DNA of 64,000 nucleotides from assembly GCA_039818985.1 (NCBI GenBank), contig JBCBSU010000001.1, positions 1,018,367 through 1,082,366 on the forward strand, written 5' to 3'. Positions 17,349 to 26,705 of this stretch are shown here, in pieces. How positions within the stretch are numbered: position 1 is the first letter of the stretch; each line of letters begins with the position of its first letter. The translations under genes were made by a program, and so were the position numbers. The notes below the pieces were generated by a model that was given only the letters and a program-made list of their open reading frames with translations, was not told where the DNA came from and made no database searches. This DNA comes from Pseudomonadota bacterium (GTDB taxonomy: Bacteria > Pseudomonadota > Alphaproteobacteria > Sphingomonadales > Sphingomonadaceae).

Positions 17349-18605
17349 ATGCGTCGTGTGGTGGTGACCGGATTGGGTTTGGTGACGCCTCTGGGCGGTG
17401 ATGTGGAAACCAGCTGGCAAAACCTGATTGCCGGAAGATCGGGCGCGGGACCGATTACCCGGTTCGATCCGGTTGATCAAAAATGCAAGATCGCCTGTGA
17501 GGTCAAACCGGCCGACCATGACTGGGGCTTCGACCCCGACAAACGGGTCGACAGCAAGATCCAGCGTCAGGTCGATCCGTTTATCGTCTACGGCATTGAT
17601 GCCGCCGGTCAGGCGCTTGAAGATGCCGGGCTGACCGATATGAGCGATGAAGAGAAACGTCGTACCGGCTGCTCGATCGGTGCCGGTATTGGCGGCTTGC
17701 CGGGTATCGAGAAGGAATCGATCGTTCTCCACGAGCGCGGTCCCGGTCGGGTAAGCCCGCATTTTGTCCATGGTCGTCTGATCAACCTTGTCACCGGTCA
17801 GGTGCAGATCAAATATGGCTTTATGGGCCCCAATCATGCGGTGGTGACAGCATGTTCCACCGGTGCGCACTCCATCGGCGATGCGGCACGAATGATCGCG
17901 CTCGACGATGCCGATGTGATGCTGGCCGGTGGTGCGGAAAGCACGATCAATCCGCTTGGTGTTGCCGGTTTTGCCCAGGCACGTGCGCTCAACACCGGTT
18001 ATAATGACCGCCCCGAAGCGGCGAGCCGCCCCTATGACAAGGACCGGGAGGGCTTCGTCATGGGTGAGGGTGCCGGTGTTGTGGTGCTCGAGGAATATGA
18101 GCGGGCCAAGGCACGCGGCGCGACCATCTATGCCGAAGTCGTCGGCTATGGTCTGTCGGGTGATGCCTATCATGTCACTGCACCGCATCCCGATGGTATC
18201 GGTGCGCAGCTGGCGATGGAAATGGCGCTGAAAAAGGCTGGCATGGGGCCTGGCGACATCGATTATGTCAATGCCCATGGTACATCAACCATGGCCGATA
18301 CCATTGAGCTGGCCGCGGTGAAGCGGGTGCTGGGCGATGATCTGGCGGGGGCTTCGATGAGCAGCACCAAATCGGCTATCGGTCATCTGCTCGGCGGTGC
18401 AGGTGCGGTGGAAGCGGTGTTCTGCATATTGGCACTGCGCGACCAGATCGTGCCGCCGACGCTCAACCTCGATAATCCGGATGAAGGCACGGAAGCTGTT
18501 GATCTGGTACCGCACAAGGCGAGGAAGCGCGAAGTGCGCGCGGTGCTTAACAACAGCTTCGGCTTTGGCGGTACCAATGCCAGCCTGATCATGAAGGCTG
18601 TGTAA
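17349..18605 (+). CDS. fabF: 3-oxoacyl-ACP synthase II FabF
   Basis: FabF condenses malonyl-ACP with acyl-ACP in fatty acid elongation and is needed for temperature control of unsaturated acids. The 418-residue protein has the nucleophile Cys169 in VVTACSTGAHS. The two active-site histidines are in YVNAHGTSTMADTIE and STKSAIGHLLGGAGAVE. The N-terminus MRRVVVTGLGLVTPLG and C-terminal SFGFGGTNASLI are typical. An upstream terminator isolates it from acpP. It continues into mltG with a five-base gap. Confidence 0.97.
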   Translation: MRRVVVTGLGLVTPLGGDVETSWQNLIAGRSGAGPITRFDPVDQKCKIACEVKPADHDWGFDPDKRVDSKIQRQVDPFIVYGIDAAGQALEDAGLTDMSDEEKRRTGCSIGAGIGGLPGIEKESIVLHERGPGRVSPHFVHGRLINLVTGQVQIKYGFMGPNHAVVTACSTGAHSIGDAARMIALDDADVMLAGGAESTINPLGVAGFAQARALNTGYNDRPEAASRPYDKDREGFVMGEGAGVVVLEEYERAKARGATIYAEVVGYGLSGDAYHVTAPHPDGIGAQLAMEMALKKAGMGPGDIDYVNAHGTSTMADTIELAAVKRVLGDDLAGASMSSTKSAIGHLLGGAGAVEAVFCILALRDQIVPPTLNLDNPDEGTEAVDLVPHKARKREVRAVLNNSFGFGGTNASLIMKAV

Positions 18606-18610
18606 CGCTC

Positions 18611-19585
18611 ATGGCCCGGCGCGTCGGCTGCCTTATCCTGCTGCTCGCGGTTCTCGGCGCAGGGGTGCTCGCCGGCAACTTCCTCTGGGGCTGGAACGGT
18701 GCCGGACCTGCGGAAGAAGAGATCAGCTTCATCCTGCCTGAAGGCACCAGCCTGACCGAGGCCGCTGCACTGCTAGAAGAGGCGGGCGCGGTGCGTTCGG
18801 CCAGCGCCTTTCTCAACCGGGCAAAGATTCTCGGCAATGGCGACCCGATCAAGGCGGGCGAATTCCTGATCCCTGCCGGGGCCAGCAATGCCGACATTTT
18901 GGCGATATTGCAGGGCAATGATTTCGTGCTGCGGCTGGTCACCATACCCGAAGGCATGCCCAGCATATTGGTACACGAAACGCTGATGGCCGAGCCGCTG
19001 CTGACGGGCGAGATCGCGATTCCGGCTGAAGGGTCGGTGCTGCCCGAAAGCTACAGTTTTGAACGCGGTGAGAGCCGCGCTGCGGTTCTTGGACGGATGC
19101 AGGAAGCGATGCGCGAGACACTGACCGATTTGTGGGATAAACGTAGCAGCGATATTGCGGTGTCATCGCCTGAAGAAGCGGTCGTGCTCGCCTCGATCGT
19201 CGAGAAGGAGACCGGTGTTGCCGAGGAACGCCGCACCGTCGCCGGATTATATTCCAATCGGCTGAAACGCGGCATGATGCTGCAGGCTGACCCTACGGTG
19301 ATCTATCCGGTGACCAGGGGCAAGCCGCTGGGACGGCGCATATTGCGCTCCGAGCTCAATGCGGTGAACGATTACAACACTTATACCAGCCTGGGTCTGC
19401 CCAAGGGACCGATCACCAATCCCGGTCGCGCTTCTATCGCCGCAGTGCTTAATCCGGCGCAGACCAGCGCGATTTATATGGTTGCCGATGGCAATAATGG
19501 TCATGTTTTCGCCGATACGCTGGAAGAACATAACCGCAATGTTGAACGCTGGTTTGCAATCCGGCGTCAGCGCGGCGAGATGTGA
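18611..19585 (+). CDS. mltG: Endolytic transglycosylase MltG
   Basis: MltG cuts nascent glycan strands at the inner membrane and sets their length. The 324-residue protein has an N-terminal membrane anchor (CLILLLAVLGAGVLAGNFLWG), a LysM-like region (FILPEGTSLTEAAALLEEAG) and the YceG catalytic domain. The latter includes VLASIVEKETGVAEERRTVAGLYSNRL with the catalytic Glu in EKETG, LQADPTVIY and YNTYTSLGLPKGPITNPG. It follows fabF closely, a frequent arrangement in alphaproteobacteria. Confidence 0.95.
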   Translation: MARRVGCLILLLAVLGAGVLAGNFLWGWNGAGPAEEEISFILPEGTSLTEAAALLEEAGAVRSASAFLNRAKILGNGDPIKAGEFLIPAGASNADILAILQGNDFVLRLVTIPEGMPSILVHETLMAEPLLTGEIAIPAEGSVLPESYSFERGESRAAVLGRMQEAMRETLTDLWDKRSSDIAVSSPEEAVVLASIVEKETGVAEERRTVAGLYSNRLKRGMMLQADPTVIYPVTRGKPLGRRILRSELNAVNDYNTYTSLGLPKGPITNPGRASIAAVLNPAQTSAIYMVADGNNGHVFADTLEEHNRNVERWFAIRRQRGEM

Positions 19586-19599
19586 CTGTCTGGCTCCGC

Positions 19600-20016
19600 C
19601 TATCGCATGGAGCCTTTGGCAATAGCGCGCTGACACGTCCACAAGCCGACAAGAATGGAAACCACAATCGCAGCCTGTAGCCCGGCAAAGCCCGAAGGCA
19701 GTGCCGTGCGTGCTGTTTCGTTGCCGAAGAACCAGATATCCTGCAATATAAGGCCGATCAGCGAGGTGACAAAGAAAGTGCGGGCAATCTTCCGCCTGGC
19801 CAGCATCATCAGGCCCGCCAGGACCCCCGCTACAACGGCGGTAACGGAACCGGCCAATGCCCAAGCTGGTCGTGCCTCGAGCATTTTGAGCTGGTCCGGT
19901 TCAATCGCGCCATAGCCCAACAGATAAGGATCACCGAATACGGCGTACATCCCGAAGGCGTTCCATAACGTCAGGATCGTCGTGATTATCCAATAGGATA
20001 TTGATGGTTTCTGCAT
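19600..20016 (-). CDS. Four-helix inner-membrane protein of unknown function
   Basis: This 138-residue protein has hydrophobic segments at about residues 7-28, 55-76, 81-101 and 110-128. The N-terminus is SISYWIITTILTLWNAFG. No functional motif is recognised, and small proteins of this type are widespread and uncharacterised. GGGGGAGGA immediately precedes the ATG at 20016 and decides the start; the frame includes an earlier TTG that overlaps this site. It is convergent with mltG. Confidence 0.65.
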   Translation of the reverse strand: MQKPSISYWIITTILTLWNAFGMYAVFGDPYLLGYGAIEPDQLKMLEARPAWALAGSVTAVVAGVLAGLMMLARRKIARTFFVTSLIGLILQDIWFFGNETARTALPSGFAGLQAAIVVSILVGLWTCQRAIAKGSMR

Positions 20017-20218
20017 GTTTTCCTCCCCCAAGGATGGTGACGATTTTAGGCCTTAACCGCATGTCAAGGCAACTCCTGCGCCGTCGATTGTTACGAACAG
20101 GCAAAAATCTGTGGAACCAAAGCCTTAGTCAGGCGTCTTGGGTTGATGTTGCGGTGCACAATATCCATGTGTGCAGCGCATCATTCGTCTCAAATTTATC
20201 CTGGAGGAGAAAGAATTC

Positions 20219-20767
20219 ATGATCGGCCGTAATATACCCAATGTCTGCCTGAAAACCCGTGTGCGCGATGAGAGCGTCGGTGGCGAAAATCCGTTTCGCT
20301 GGCAGGATGTGATGACCGGCGACCTGTTTGCCGGCAAGCGCGTAGTCCTGTTTTCGCTGCCGGGTGCTTTTACCCCGACCTGCAGCACCTACCAGCTACC
20401 CAATTTCGAAAAACTGCAAAGCGATTTTGCCGCTCAGGGCATTGACGATATCTACTGCATCTCGGTCAATGACGCCTTTGTCATGTACCAGTGGGGCAAG
20501 CAGCAGGGCGTCGAGAAGGTCAAGCTGCTTCCCGATGGCTCGGGTGCTTTCACCCGCCGCATGGGCATGCTGATCAACAAGGATCATCTCGGCTTCGGTC
20601 CGCGCAGCTGGCGTTACGCCGTGGTCGTAGAAGACGGCAAGATCACCCATTGGTTCGAGGAACCGGGCATCAACGATGATGGCTCCGACGAAGATCCCTA
20701 TGGCGAGACGTCGCCGGAGAATATCCTGGAAACGCTGCGCGGCGAGGATGTTGCCAAGGCAGCCTGA
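20219..20767 (+). CDS. Peroxiredoxin of the Prx5 type
   Basis: This 182-residue thiol peroxidase reduces hydrogen peroxide or organic peroxides. The peroxidatic Cys55 lies in the PxxxTxxC motif of SLPGAFTPTCSTYQLP. A second Cys at 80 is in DIYCISVNDAFVMYQWG, a strongly conserved Prx5 segment. The catalytic Arg is in GFGPRSWRYAVVVEDG. It has no glutaredoxin domain. GGAGGA precedes the ATG at 20219, which is preferred to the earlier ATG at 20171. A strong terminator follows, so the gene is monocistronic. Confidence 0.9.
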   Translation: MIGRNIPNVCLKTRVRDESVGGENPFRWQDVMTGDLFAGKRVVLFSLPGAFTPTCSTYQLPNFEKLQSDFAAQGIDDIYCISVNDAFVMYQWGKQQGVEKVKLLPDGSGAFTRRMGMLINKDHLGFGPRSWRYAVVVEDGKITHWFEEPGINDDGSDEDPYGETSPENILETLRGEDVAKAA

Positions 20768-20789
20768 CCTTTCCGGTAAAGAATGATGA

Positions 20790-20830
20790 GGGCGCGGGCA
20801 AGGCAATTGCTGCCGCGCCCTTTTCTTTTT
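20790..20830 (+). terminator. Rho-independent terminator after the peroxiredoxin gene
   Basis: The stem GGGCGCGG/CCGCGCCC encloses a 15-base loop and is followed by TTTTCTTTTT. It starts 22 bases past the stop codon of the peroxiredoxin gene. Confidence 0.85.
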
Positions 20831-20867
20831 CGTTTTCTGTGCTGGCCTGGTGGTTTAAGCGCATGGC

Positions 20868-21398
20868 ATGACAGATCGTCGTCCGATCATCATGACCGCA
20901 CGCATGGGGCGCGATGACTTTGCCTGGGCCAATGGACTGAGGCGACAATATTATCCGATTGAGCGCAACCATGTGGCGGCGCATATCACCCTGTTTCACC
21001 ATCTTCCCGGGCCCTATGCCGGTGAGGTGGTGCGATGTGCCCAGCAAATGGCGGCACAATATGCCGCGCCGCGCAGTATGGTCAGTGACGTTATCAAACG
21101 CGATGGCGGTGTCGCCTATCATGTAGAAAGTGCGGATTTACTGGCCATCCGGATGGAAATGGCCGAGCAGTTTCACGGGTTGCTGACGGCGCAGGATCAG
21201 GGCGAGCCGAGACTCCACATCACGGTACAGAACAAGGTAACCGCGGCGGTGGCGAAAGAGACTTTCGCAAAGCTGGGCGCGGGCTTCATGCCGCGCCCGC
21301 TCAGCATTACCGGGCTGGCGCTGTACCGCTATGCCGATGGCCTGTGGGAAAACATGGGCGAATATGGTTTTCGTGGCAAAGTCACTGTCGCGCAATAG
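20868..21398 (+). CDS. 2'-5' RNA ligase family (2H phosphoesterase) protein
   Basis: This 176-residue protein shows the paired HxT motifs of the 2H phosphoesterase fold: HITLFHHLPG near residue 39 and LHITVQNKV near residue 116. The family includes LigT/ThpR-like RNA 2',3'-cyclic phosphodiesterases that act on tRNA-type ends, but the true substrate is usually unknown. The ATG at 20868 has only a weak ribosome-binding site. It lies between the peroxiredoxin terminator and a convergent flavoprotein gene. Confidence 0.82.
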   Translation: MTDRRPIIMTARMGRDDFAWANGLRRQYYPIERNHVAAHITLFHHLPGPYAGEVVRCAQQMAAQYAAPRSMVSDVIKRDGGVAYHVESADLLAIRMEMAEQFHGLLTAQDQGEPRLHITVQNKVTAAVAKETFAKLGAGFMPRPLSITGLALYRYADGLWENMGEYGFRGKVTVAQ

Positions 21399-21406
21399 GT
21401 CAGGGG

Positions 21407-22651
21407 TTAGGCGCGGCAGACTTCCTTGAGCGGTATTTCGGGGTCGCCGAGCTGTCCTTTGTCCAGTTCTTCACCTTCCTCGACTGCCGCCTCGATCAGT
21501 GCCCGGCCCTGGACATAATCCTTGGTCTTGTTGACACAGTCGAGCGCAATTACCCGGTCATCCTTGAGATAAATTACTGAAAAGTTGCCGCTTGCCGGGT
21601 CGCCACGGATAATTTCTTCATCATGGCCGATGGCGATGCCAACTGTCTGCAGCCGGGCATCATATTGGTTAGACCAGAACCAGGGCATCTCCTTATAGGG
21701 CTTGCTCTTGCCAACGATGTCGAGCGCCACGGTCTTGGCCTGATCATTGGCATTCTGCACCGATTCGAGCCGGATATGCGCGCCATTGGCGTAAGGATTG
21801 GCATGGTTTGCGCAGTCGCCAATGGCATAGATGTCAGATAGACTGGTGCGACACAGGCCATCGACATCGATGCCGTTGCCGCCCATCGCGCCATCGGCGA
21901 TCAGCGGCCCGGTTTCGGGGATGATCCCGATGCCGAACACCACCATGTCGCAGGCCAGGCTGGTGCCGTCGTCGAGCAATATCGATGTCGCCAGGCCAGC
22001 ATCATTAGTGATGAATTTCTCCGCCCTGGTCCCAAGCCGGATGGCAACGCCATGCTGCTGGTGCAGCGCTTGATAATAATCGGCGATGGCCTCACCACAG
22101 ACCCGTGACAGCAGCCGGTCCTGCAATTCGACCACGGTGACTGCCTTGCCGGCTTTTGCCGCCACCGCCGCCACTTCTAGACCGATAAAACCGCCGCCGA
22201 TGATCACGATATTTTCGGCATCGGCCAGCGCCGCGCTGATGGCGTCGGAATCGGACTTGCGACGCAGACCAAAGACATTGTGGCTATGGCTGCCGGGGCA
22301 GTCGAGCATGCGCGGTGCACCGCCACCGGCCCAGACCAGCTTGCCATAGCGCAGCAGGCTGTCATCGGAGAGGGTGATCTCGTTCAGGCCCGATGTGACG
22401 CTCGAAACGCGCCGACCCAGCATCATGGTGATGTCGCGTTCCTGCCAGAATTTTTCCGGGCGCAACGCCATGCGATCGAATTCCTTGTCGCCGCTGAGAT
22501 ATTCCTTGGAAAGTGGCGGGCGTTCATAGGGCAGGTGTTTTTCATCACCGACCAGTGCGATGCTGCCCTCATAGCCATATTGCCTCAGTGCGATTGCGGT
22601 CTGCGCGCCGGCATGACCCGCGCCGACAATGATAGTGTCGAACTCTTGCAT
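21407..22651 (-). CDS. FAD/NAD(P)-dependent ferredoxin reductase-like oxidoreductase
   Basis: This 414-residue flavoprotein resembles rhodocoxin and putidaredoxin reductases, passing electrons from NAD(P)H to a ferredoxin. The FAD-binding loop is TIIVGAGHAGAQTA at residues 6-19, the NAD-binding Rossmann motif is IVIIGGGFIGLEVAAVA, and the FAD-closing segment is IYAIGDCANH. The C-terminal reductase domain has WFWSNQYDARLQTVG. The start at 22651 fits the family; the longer frame adds 20 unrelated residues. No ferredoxin or P450 gene is adjacent, so the partner is unknown. Confidence 0.9.
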   Translation of the reverse strand: MQEFDTIIVGAGHAGAQTAIALRQYGYEGSIALVGDEKHLPYERPPLSKEYLSGDKEFDRMALRPEKFWQERDITMMLGRRVSSVTSGLNEITLSDDSLLRYGKLVWAGGGAPRMLDCPGSHSHNVFGLRRKSDSDAISAALADAENIVIIGGGFIGLEVAAVAAKAGKAVTVVELQDRLLSRVCGEAIADYYQALHQQHGVAIRLGTRAEKFITNDAGLATSILLDDGTSLACDMVVFGIGIIPETGPLIADGAMGGNGIDVDGLCRTSLSDIYAIGDCANHANPYANGAHIRLESVQNANDQAKTVALDIVGKSKPYKEMPWFWSNQYDARLQTVGIAIGHDEEIIRGDPASGNFSVIYLKDDRVIALDCVNKTKDYVQGRALIEAAVEEGEELDKGQLGDPEIPLKEVCRA

Positions 22652-22831
22652 ATATCTGCCCTGCCACCCTTTTGTTTTGGCCTTATGTCCCCGCCATGCC
22701 CCATCTGACAAGCTCTGAGCGATGAAGCATTGATAAAAATACGGTTCAAGCCATTCGCGATATTGACCCGCATGGCATGCGCAACTATAGCCCGCGACCT
22801 GCGATCCCGCTATGCGGGACCGTGCCGATAT

Positions 22832-22908
22832 GGCGGAGTAGCTCAGGTGGTTAGAGCAGTGGAATCATAATCCATGTGTCGGGGGTTCGAGTCCCTCCTC
22901 CGCTACCA
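22832..22908 (+). tRNA. tRNA-Met (anticodon CAT), elongator type
   Basis: A 77-base cloverleaf with a seven-pair acceptor stem ending in ACCA encoded in the gene. The anticodon arm GTGGA/TCCAT has the loop ATCATAA with anticodon CAT. The TpsiC arm has GTTCGAGTC. The acceptor stem is paired at its end by a G-T wobble, not the C-A mismatch of initiators, and the sequence resembles the alphaproteobacterial elongator tRNA-Met more than tRNA-Ile(CAU). A small TCCCGC/GCGGGA hairpin lies just upstream (22805-22819). Confidence 0.95.
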
Positions 22909-22974
22909 GTCTTTCCAGAAACCGAAATCCCCGGCGATATTGCTCGCGCTGCGACACTCGCCAACAGGCTATTG

Positions 22975-23976
22975 CTAGCCGATCAGCCGCTCGATCAGCC
23001 AGAAACTACCTGTGGTCCCAATGCCATAGGTGGCGAATTTGAGTGTGCGGTTCCAGGCCATTTCTGGGACTTGCCTTAATGCAGCCAGAACCAGCAAGGT
23101 AACTGCTACAACCAGCAGCTGGCCAGCCTCTACCCCTATATTGAAAGCAAAAAGCGCGGTCGCAAGCTGGGTTTGCGGGAGCCCAATATCAGCAAGGGCA
23201 CCTGCAAAGCCAAAGCCGTGCACAAGGCCAAAGACAAAAGCGACGGCCCAGGGGTAGTTGCGGGTCAGCGTGCGCCTCTCGGGGTCGCGCAACACCATGG
23301 CCACTTCGACTGCAAGAAACACGATCGATAGCGCTATAAGCGCTTCGACCGGACGACCGGGAAGACCCGAATAGCCCAGGATAGTCGCAACTAGCGTGAT
23401 CGAGTGCGCGATAGTGAACGCGGTTGCGGCTTTGATGACTGGCCATGGAGCCTGAACCAGCAGTACCAACGCAATCACAAACAGCAAATGGTCCCAGCCG
23501 AATACAATATGTTCGGCACCGATTATAAAATAGTCTGCCAGCACACTCAGCGGTGAAGGTTCGGCCAATATCGTTGCAGTCGGTGCATCCGCAGTGAGAC
23601 GAAAGCTTTGCGCCGGGGCATTCTGCGGAATGAAGCGCGCAATCGCATCGGATTTGCCAAGCAATTCACTGAGTCCGAAATTCCCACCCGCAGGCGTGCC
23701 CTTGCAGATAAGGTTGACCCGACCCATCAGCGCTGCAGATTGGATGCGTTGCGCCGGATTGTCCTGCATGGTGCAGTTTTCGGGGATCACCGGTTCAAGC
23801 CGGTCTGCCAAAATGGTTGCGCTGCCGATAGCGAGCGTGACTTTCCATTCCAGAGTGTATGCGTCCTGCTCTACCTCGCGCAATTCCACAACCGAGGGGC
23901 GCAGTTCATGCGCCATAACCGGAAATGCCGTCAGCATGGCGATCAGACCAATCAGCAAGCGGATCATGGCGTTCAT
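22975..23976 (-). CDS. HupE/UreJ-like membrane protein
   Basis: This is a membrane protein of about 333 residues with a signal-like first segment, a periplasmic domain of about 125 residues and six or seven hydrophobic helices in the C-terminal half. The motif GAEHIVFGWDHLLFVIALVLL-type segment (H-x5-DH) and FTIAHSITLVATIL are the presumed metal-binding signatures of the HupE/UreJ family, which includes nickel and cobalt permease-like proteins. The start overlaps the stop of the upstream parvulin gene (ATGA), indicating coupling. The metal or other substrate of this larger subfamily is not known. Confidence 0.85.
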   Translation of the reverse strand: MNAMIRLLIGLIAMLTAFPVMAHELRPSVVELREVEQDAYTLEWKVTLAIGSATILADRLEPVIPENCTMQDNPAQRIQSAALMGRVNLICKGTPAGGNFGLSELLGKSDAIARFIPQNAPAQSFRLTADAPTATILAEPSPLSVLADYFIIGAEHIVFGWDHLLFVIALVLLVQAPWPVIKAATAFTIAHSITLVATILGYSGLPGRPVEALIALSIVFLAVEVAMVLRDPERRTLTRNYPWAVAFVFGLVHGFGFAGALADIGLPQTQLATALFAFNIGVEAGQLLVVAVTLLVLAALRQVPEMAWNRTLKFATYGIGTTGSFWLIERLIG

Positions 23977-24773
23977 CGATCGATATCGATGCGGTAAGCA
24001 CTGCGCAGCACTTCGTAAGCGCGCTCCTTGCGCGTTTTTATCTGGGCGTTGCGCCAATCATTGGCAAGAGCGCCACGCATGGATTCGAAATCAGGCGGTT
24101 CCGTAGCGCGTTCGCGCAGGCGTACCAGATGCCAGCCAAAGCCTGAGGGCAGGGGTCCCTGCCAATCATCGCCTGGTTCGAGCACGTTTAGCCCGCTGAC
24201 AAAGTCCTGGCCAAAGCGCGCCTCTACATCGCGCATGGCTGTAGTTTCGATGCTCGCAGGAAGGCTTGTTGCCTCGCCTGCATTGGCACCGCTGCTCAAG
24301 GCGACTCTTGCCTCAGCTTCGCTGGAAAAGAAACTCTGGTCAAAGCTCACCCTGGAATTCTCCGTGCCATAATCAGCATAAAGCTCGGGATTCTCCTTGA
24401 GGAAGGCGCGCAGTACCTCTTCGGACGGCTCAGCGGTTTCCGCAGCAAGGCTGGCAGAGAAATCCATCTTGGAAACCAGACGGCGACGGACAATCGCGTC
24501 GCTTTCATCTAGCCCGAGGCGCAGCGCTTCGCGGTAGAGCACTTCTTCGCGCACATAGGCGTCAATCGCCTGGTCCAGTTCCGCGTCGGTTGGCGAGCGC
24601 CCCATGGTAAGCGTCCAGCTCTCGGCGATCTTCTCCTTCTCGCTTGCACCTACCTTGATAACCCGTGAGGCAGGATCAGGCGGTGAGCCGCCCCAGGTCA
24701 GGGCGACATAAAGCGCTGCGCCCAAGACGATGAAATGGACCAGCGGTTCACGCGCCCAGCCAGGTAGATTCAC
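23973..24773 (-). CDS. Membrane-anchored parvulin-type peptidyl-prolyl isomerase
   Basis: This 266-residue protein has an N-terminal membrane anchor (residues 12-28, VHFIVLGAALYVALTWG) and a helical region with RSPTDAELDQAIDAYVREEVLYREALRLGLDESD, broken here as a SurA/PpiC-like N-terminal motif. The C-terminal PpiC-like domain ends with the GFGWHLVRLRER segment. The start is GTG with GAGGG five bases upstream. It lies between the DUF3604 gene (nine bases) and the HupE-like gene (four-base overlap), so it probably helps to fold the exported partners. Confidence 0.85.
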   Translation of the reverse strand: MNLPGWAREPLVHFIVLGAALYVALTWGGSPPDPASRVIKVGASEKEKIAESWTLTMGRSPTDAELDQAIDAYVREEVLYREALRLGLDESDAIVRRRLVSKMDFSASLAAETAEPSEEVLRAFLKENPELYADYGTENSRVSFDQSFFSSEAEARVALSSGANAGEATSLPASIETTAMRDVEARFGQDFVSGLNVLEPGDDWQGPLPSGFGWHLVRLRERATEPPDFESMRGALANDWRNAQIKTRKERAYEVLRSAYRIDIDR

Positions 24774-24782
24774 ATCGCCCTC

Positions 24783-26705
24783 TTATGATTTCGATTGGAG
24801 CCAGATGGGTGAAGTATAGGCGCGCTCCTGCGCCACGGCATCGGCCATTGCTTCATCGGACAGCTTCACGCCAAAGCGTACTGCATCGAACAGAGTCCAG
24901 CGTGGTGTCGGGATTTCCAGAACGCGGACATAATAGAAGGCGCGCTGGCCGGGGCGGTAATTCGGGTCGGTCCAGACCGTGCGCAGTTCCGTTGCCCCGA
25001 TATTGTTGCTGTAGGTCGCATCGTCACGGTTTACGGTGTCGCCGACAGCGGGGACGCGCCCGCCGCTCCTGCGCCGGCTGTCCATATCGCTCCACACCAC
25101 ATCATAAATCTGCTCCTGCATCTGGCCAGAGGCATCGAGCCAGCCCTTGATAACCTGAACCCGGTCAAGATTGGCACCGTCAGGATCTTTCATCGCGGTG
25201 ATCAGAAAGCTGGGTGCATCGCCCTGATCATCCAGTTCGCCACCCATGGGTACGCCGCGCGTATAGCCTGTGCGTACCCAATCACCGTCCAAGTCTGCTT
25301 CGGTAAAGCCAAAACCGCCAAAAATGCGCACCGTCATGCGTGGGCCGGTTGTGGCGTACACCTCGCGCCGGGCAAAGGCGTCAAAGATTTCCGCCCGTGT
25401 ATTGCCGCGCGCCCAGGCTGCTGCATAGCCGCCGGCAAGATAGTGCCAACCAAAGCGCCCTTCGCGCGTGCCAAGATTCTGTCCCTTGTTCGCACGGTCG
25501 GTATAGGCTTGTTCATTGCCGGTATGCTTGCCCCAGAAATTGTCCTCATCGCCTGTCGCCAGCGAAGTATGACTGTCGGTCGAACCGATCATGCCAAAGG
25601 TGTATGGATTGACGCCCATTTGCGCTTCCAGAGTCAGGCCACGCAACAGGGCAGATCGCGCATAGGACCCGGCATACATCGATGGTACCGTCTTTTCGGT
25701 GAGGGGAAGGTTGCCGAGTTCCCAGCCTTTAACACCAAAGCCTGCCATTTCGTCATTGGGAGACAGATAGGGGTGGGTTTCGCTGTCACCCTTGATCTGC
25801 GTGACTTCGACCACTGGCTCCGCCCAGGCGCGCAAGGCTGCATATTCAGGCGTCATTGGCGAGCCATCTTCCATGGTCATCTGGAACATCAGGCCATTGG
25901 AAACATTGGGATTGTGCGGGATAGCCAGCACTCTGCCCCCGGTTTCTTTTTCATAGGCGCGCATATATTCCCAGAGTTGCGGCGCGGTGGTGGAAATGCC
26001 GGGGAACGGTACAGTCTGACGCGTCTTGTCGCTGCCATCGCGGAACATCACGACCCGGTGCAGATTGTTGCCATTCGGCATCGCTGTCCATTCATAGCCT
26101 GCTAGCGCTGTAAAAACTCCAGGTTCATTGTAACGATCGAGGATGCTGAGCTGGGTGTTCCAGATGTCCTTGGTTGCCTCGGCTGCCGCTTCAGGATCAG
26201 CGAATGCTTCAGGTACATTTCCTTCTGCTGCCGCTGAAATCAACTCGCCTACCGCTTTCGTCGACTGCTCAGGGCTTTCGTGCATCATATCATACCAGCG
26301 CAATACGGTCTCATCGCCCATGACCCAGTTCACATACCAGCGCGGAGCGTCATAAAGGCGGCGTGTCGCGCCCAATCCGTCAGAGTGATCAGCGATCACC
26401 AGGAAATCGAGTGGACGGGACAGCTGAGTTTCGGCGCCAGTGGTGGCGGTGACTTTTTCGCCGCGGGCGAAACGCAGGGCCTCTTCCGGCCCCAGCCGGG
26501 TGCCAAAGCCAAAGGCATCAACAGAATTGTCGGTGTGCAGGTGGGTGTCGCCCCAATAGGGTCGGTCTGGGAACTCCGCGAGCTCTACCGTGTCTGTGCC
26601 ATCGCCTGATTGTGTTTCACTGACGGTCGGTTCACTCTCTGAACAAGCCGCAACTGCGACCGCCAGAACGCTCGCAACGGAAAGTGTCTTCCATAATTGT
26701 CGCAC
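24783..26705 (-). CDS. DUF3604 lipoprotein (PHP-like hydrolase)
   Basis: This protein of about 640 residues belongs to the DUF3604 family, related to PHP-type metal-dependent hydrolases. Residues 1-21 form a lipoprotein signal peptide with lipobox VAAC, placing it in the periplasm. The metal-binding start is YWGDTHLHTDNSVDAFGFG, followed by FLVIADHSDGLG, LAGYEWTAMPNG, AIPHNPNVSNGL and MIGSTDSHTSLATGDEDNF, each supplying expected His/Asp ligands. GTG at 26705 is preferred as start because AGGAG lies about six bases before it. It is the first gene of the operon with the parvulin and HupE-like genes. The substrate is unknown. Confidence 0.88.
   Translation of the reverse strand: MRQLWKTLSVASVLAVAVAACSESEPTVSETQSGDGTDTVELAEFPDRPYWGDTHLHTDNSVDAFGFGTRLGPEEALRFARGEKVTATTGAETQLSRPLDFLVIADHSDGLGATRRLYDAPRWYVNWVMGDETVLRWYDMMHESPEQSTKAVGELISAAAEGNVPEAFADPEAAAEATKDIWNTQLSILDRYNEPGVFTALAGYEWTAMPNGNNLHRVVMFRDGSDKTRQTVPFPGISTTAPQLWEYMRAYEKETGGRVLAIPHNPNVSNGLMFQMTMEDGSPMTPEYAALRAWAEPVVEVTQIKGDSETHPYLSPNDEMAGFGVKGWELGNLPLTEKTVPSMYAGSYARSALLRGLTLEAQMGVNPYTFGMIGSTDSHTSLATGDEDNFWGKHTGNEQAYTDRANKGQNLGTREGRFGWHYLAGGYAAAWARGNTRAEIFDAFARREVYATTGPRMTVRIFGGFGFTEADLDGDWVRTGYTRGVPMGGELDDQGDAPSFLITAMKDPDGANLDRVQVIKGWLDASGQMQEQIYDVVWSDMDSRRRSGGRVPAVGDTVNRDDATYSNNIGATELRTVWTDPNYRPGQRAFYYVRVLEIPTPRWTLFDAVRFGVKLSDEAMADAVAQERAYTSPIWLQSKS

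Noticed and set aside
17280-18278. Minus-strand frame of 332 codons opposite fabF
   Set aside because: fabF is certain from its motifs; the opposite frame is a codon-bias artefact.
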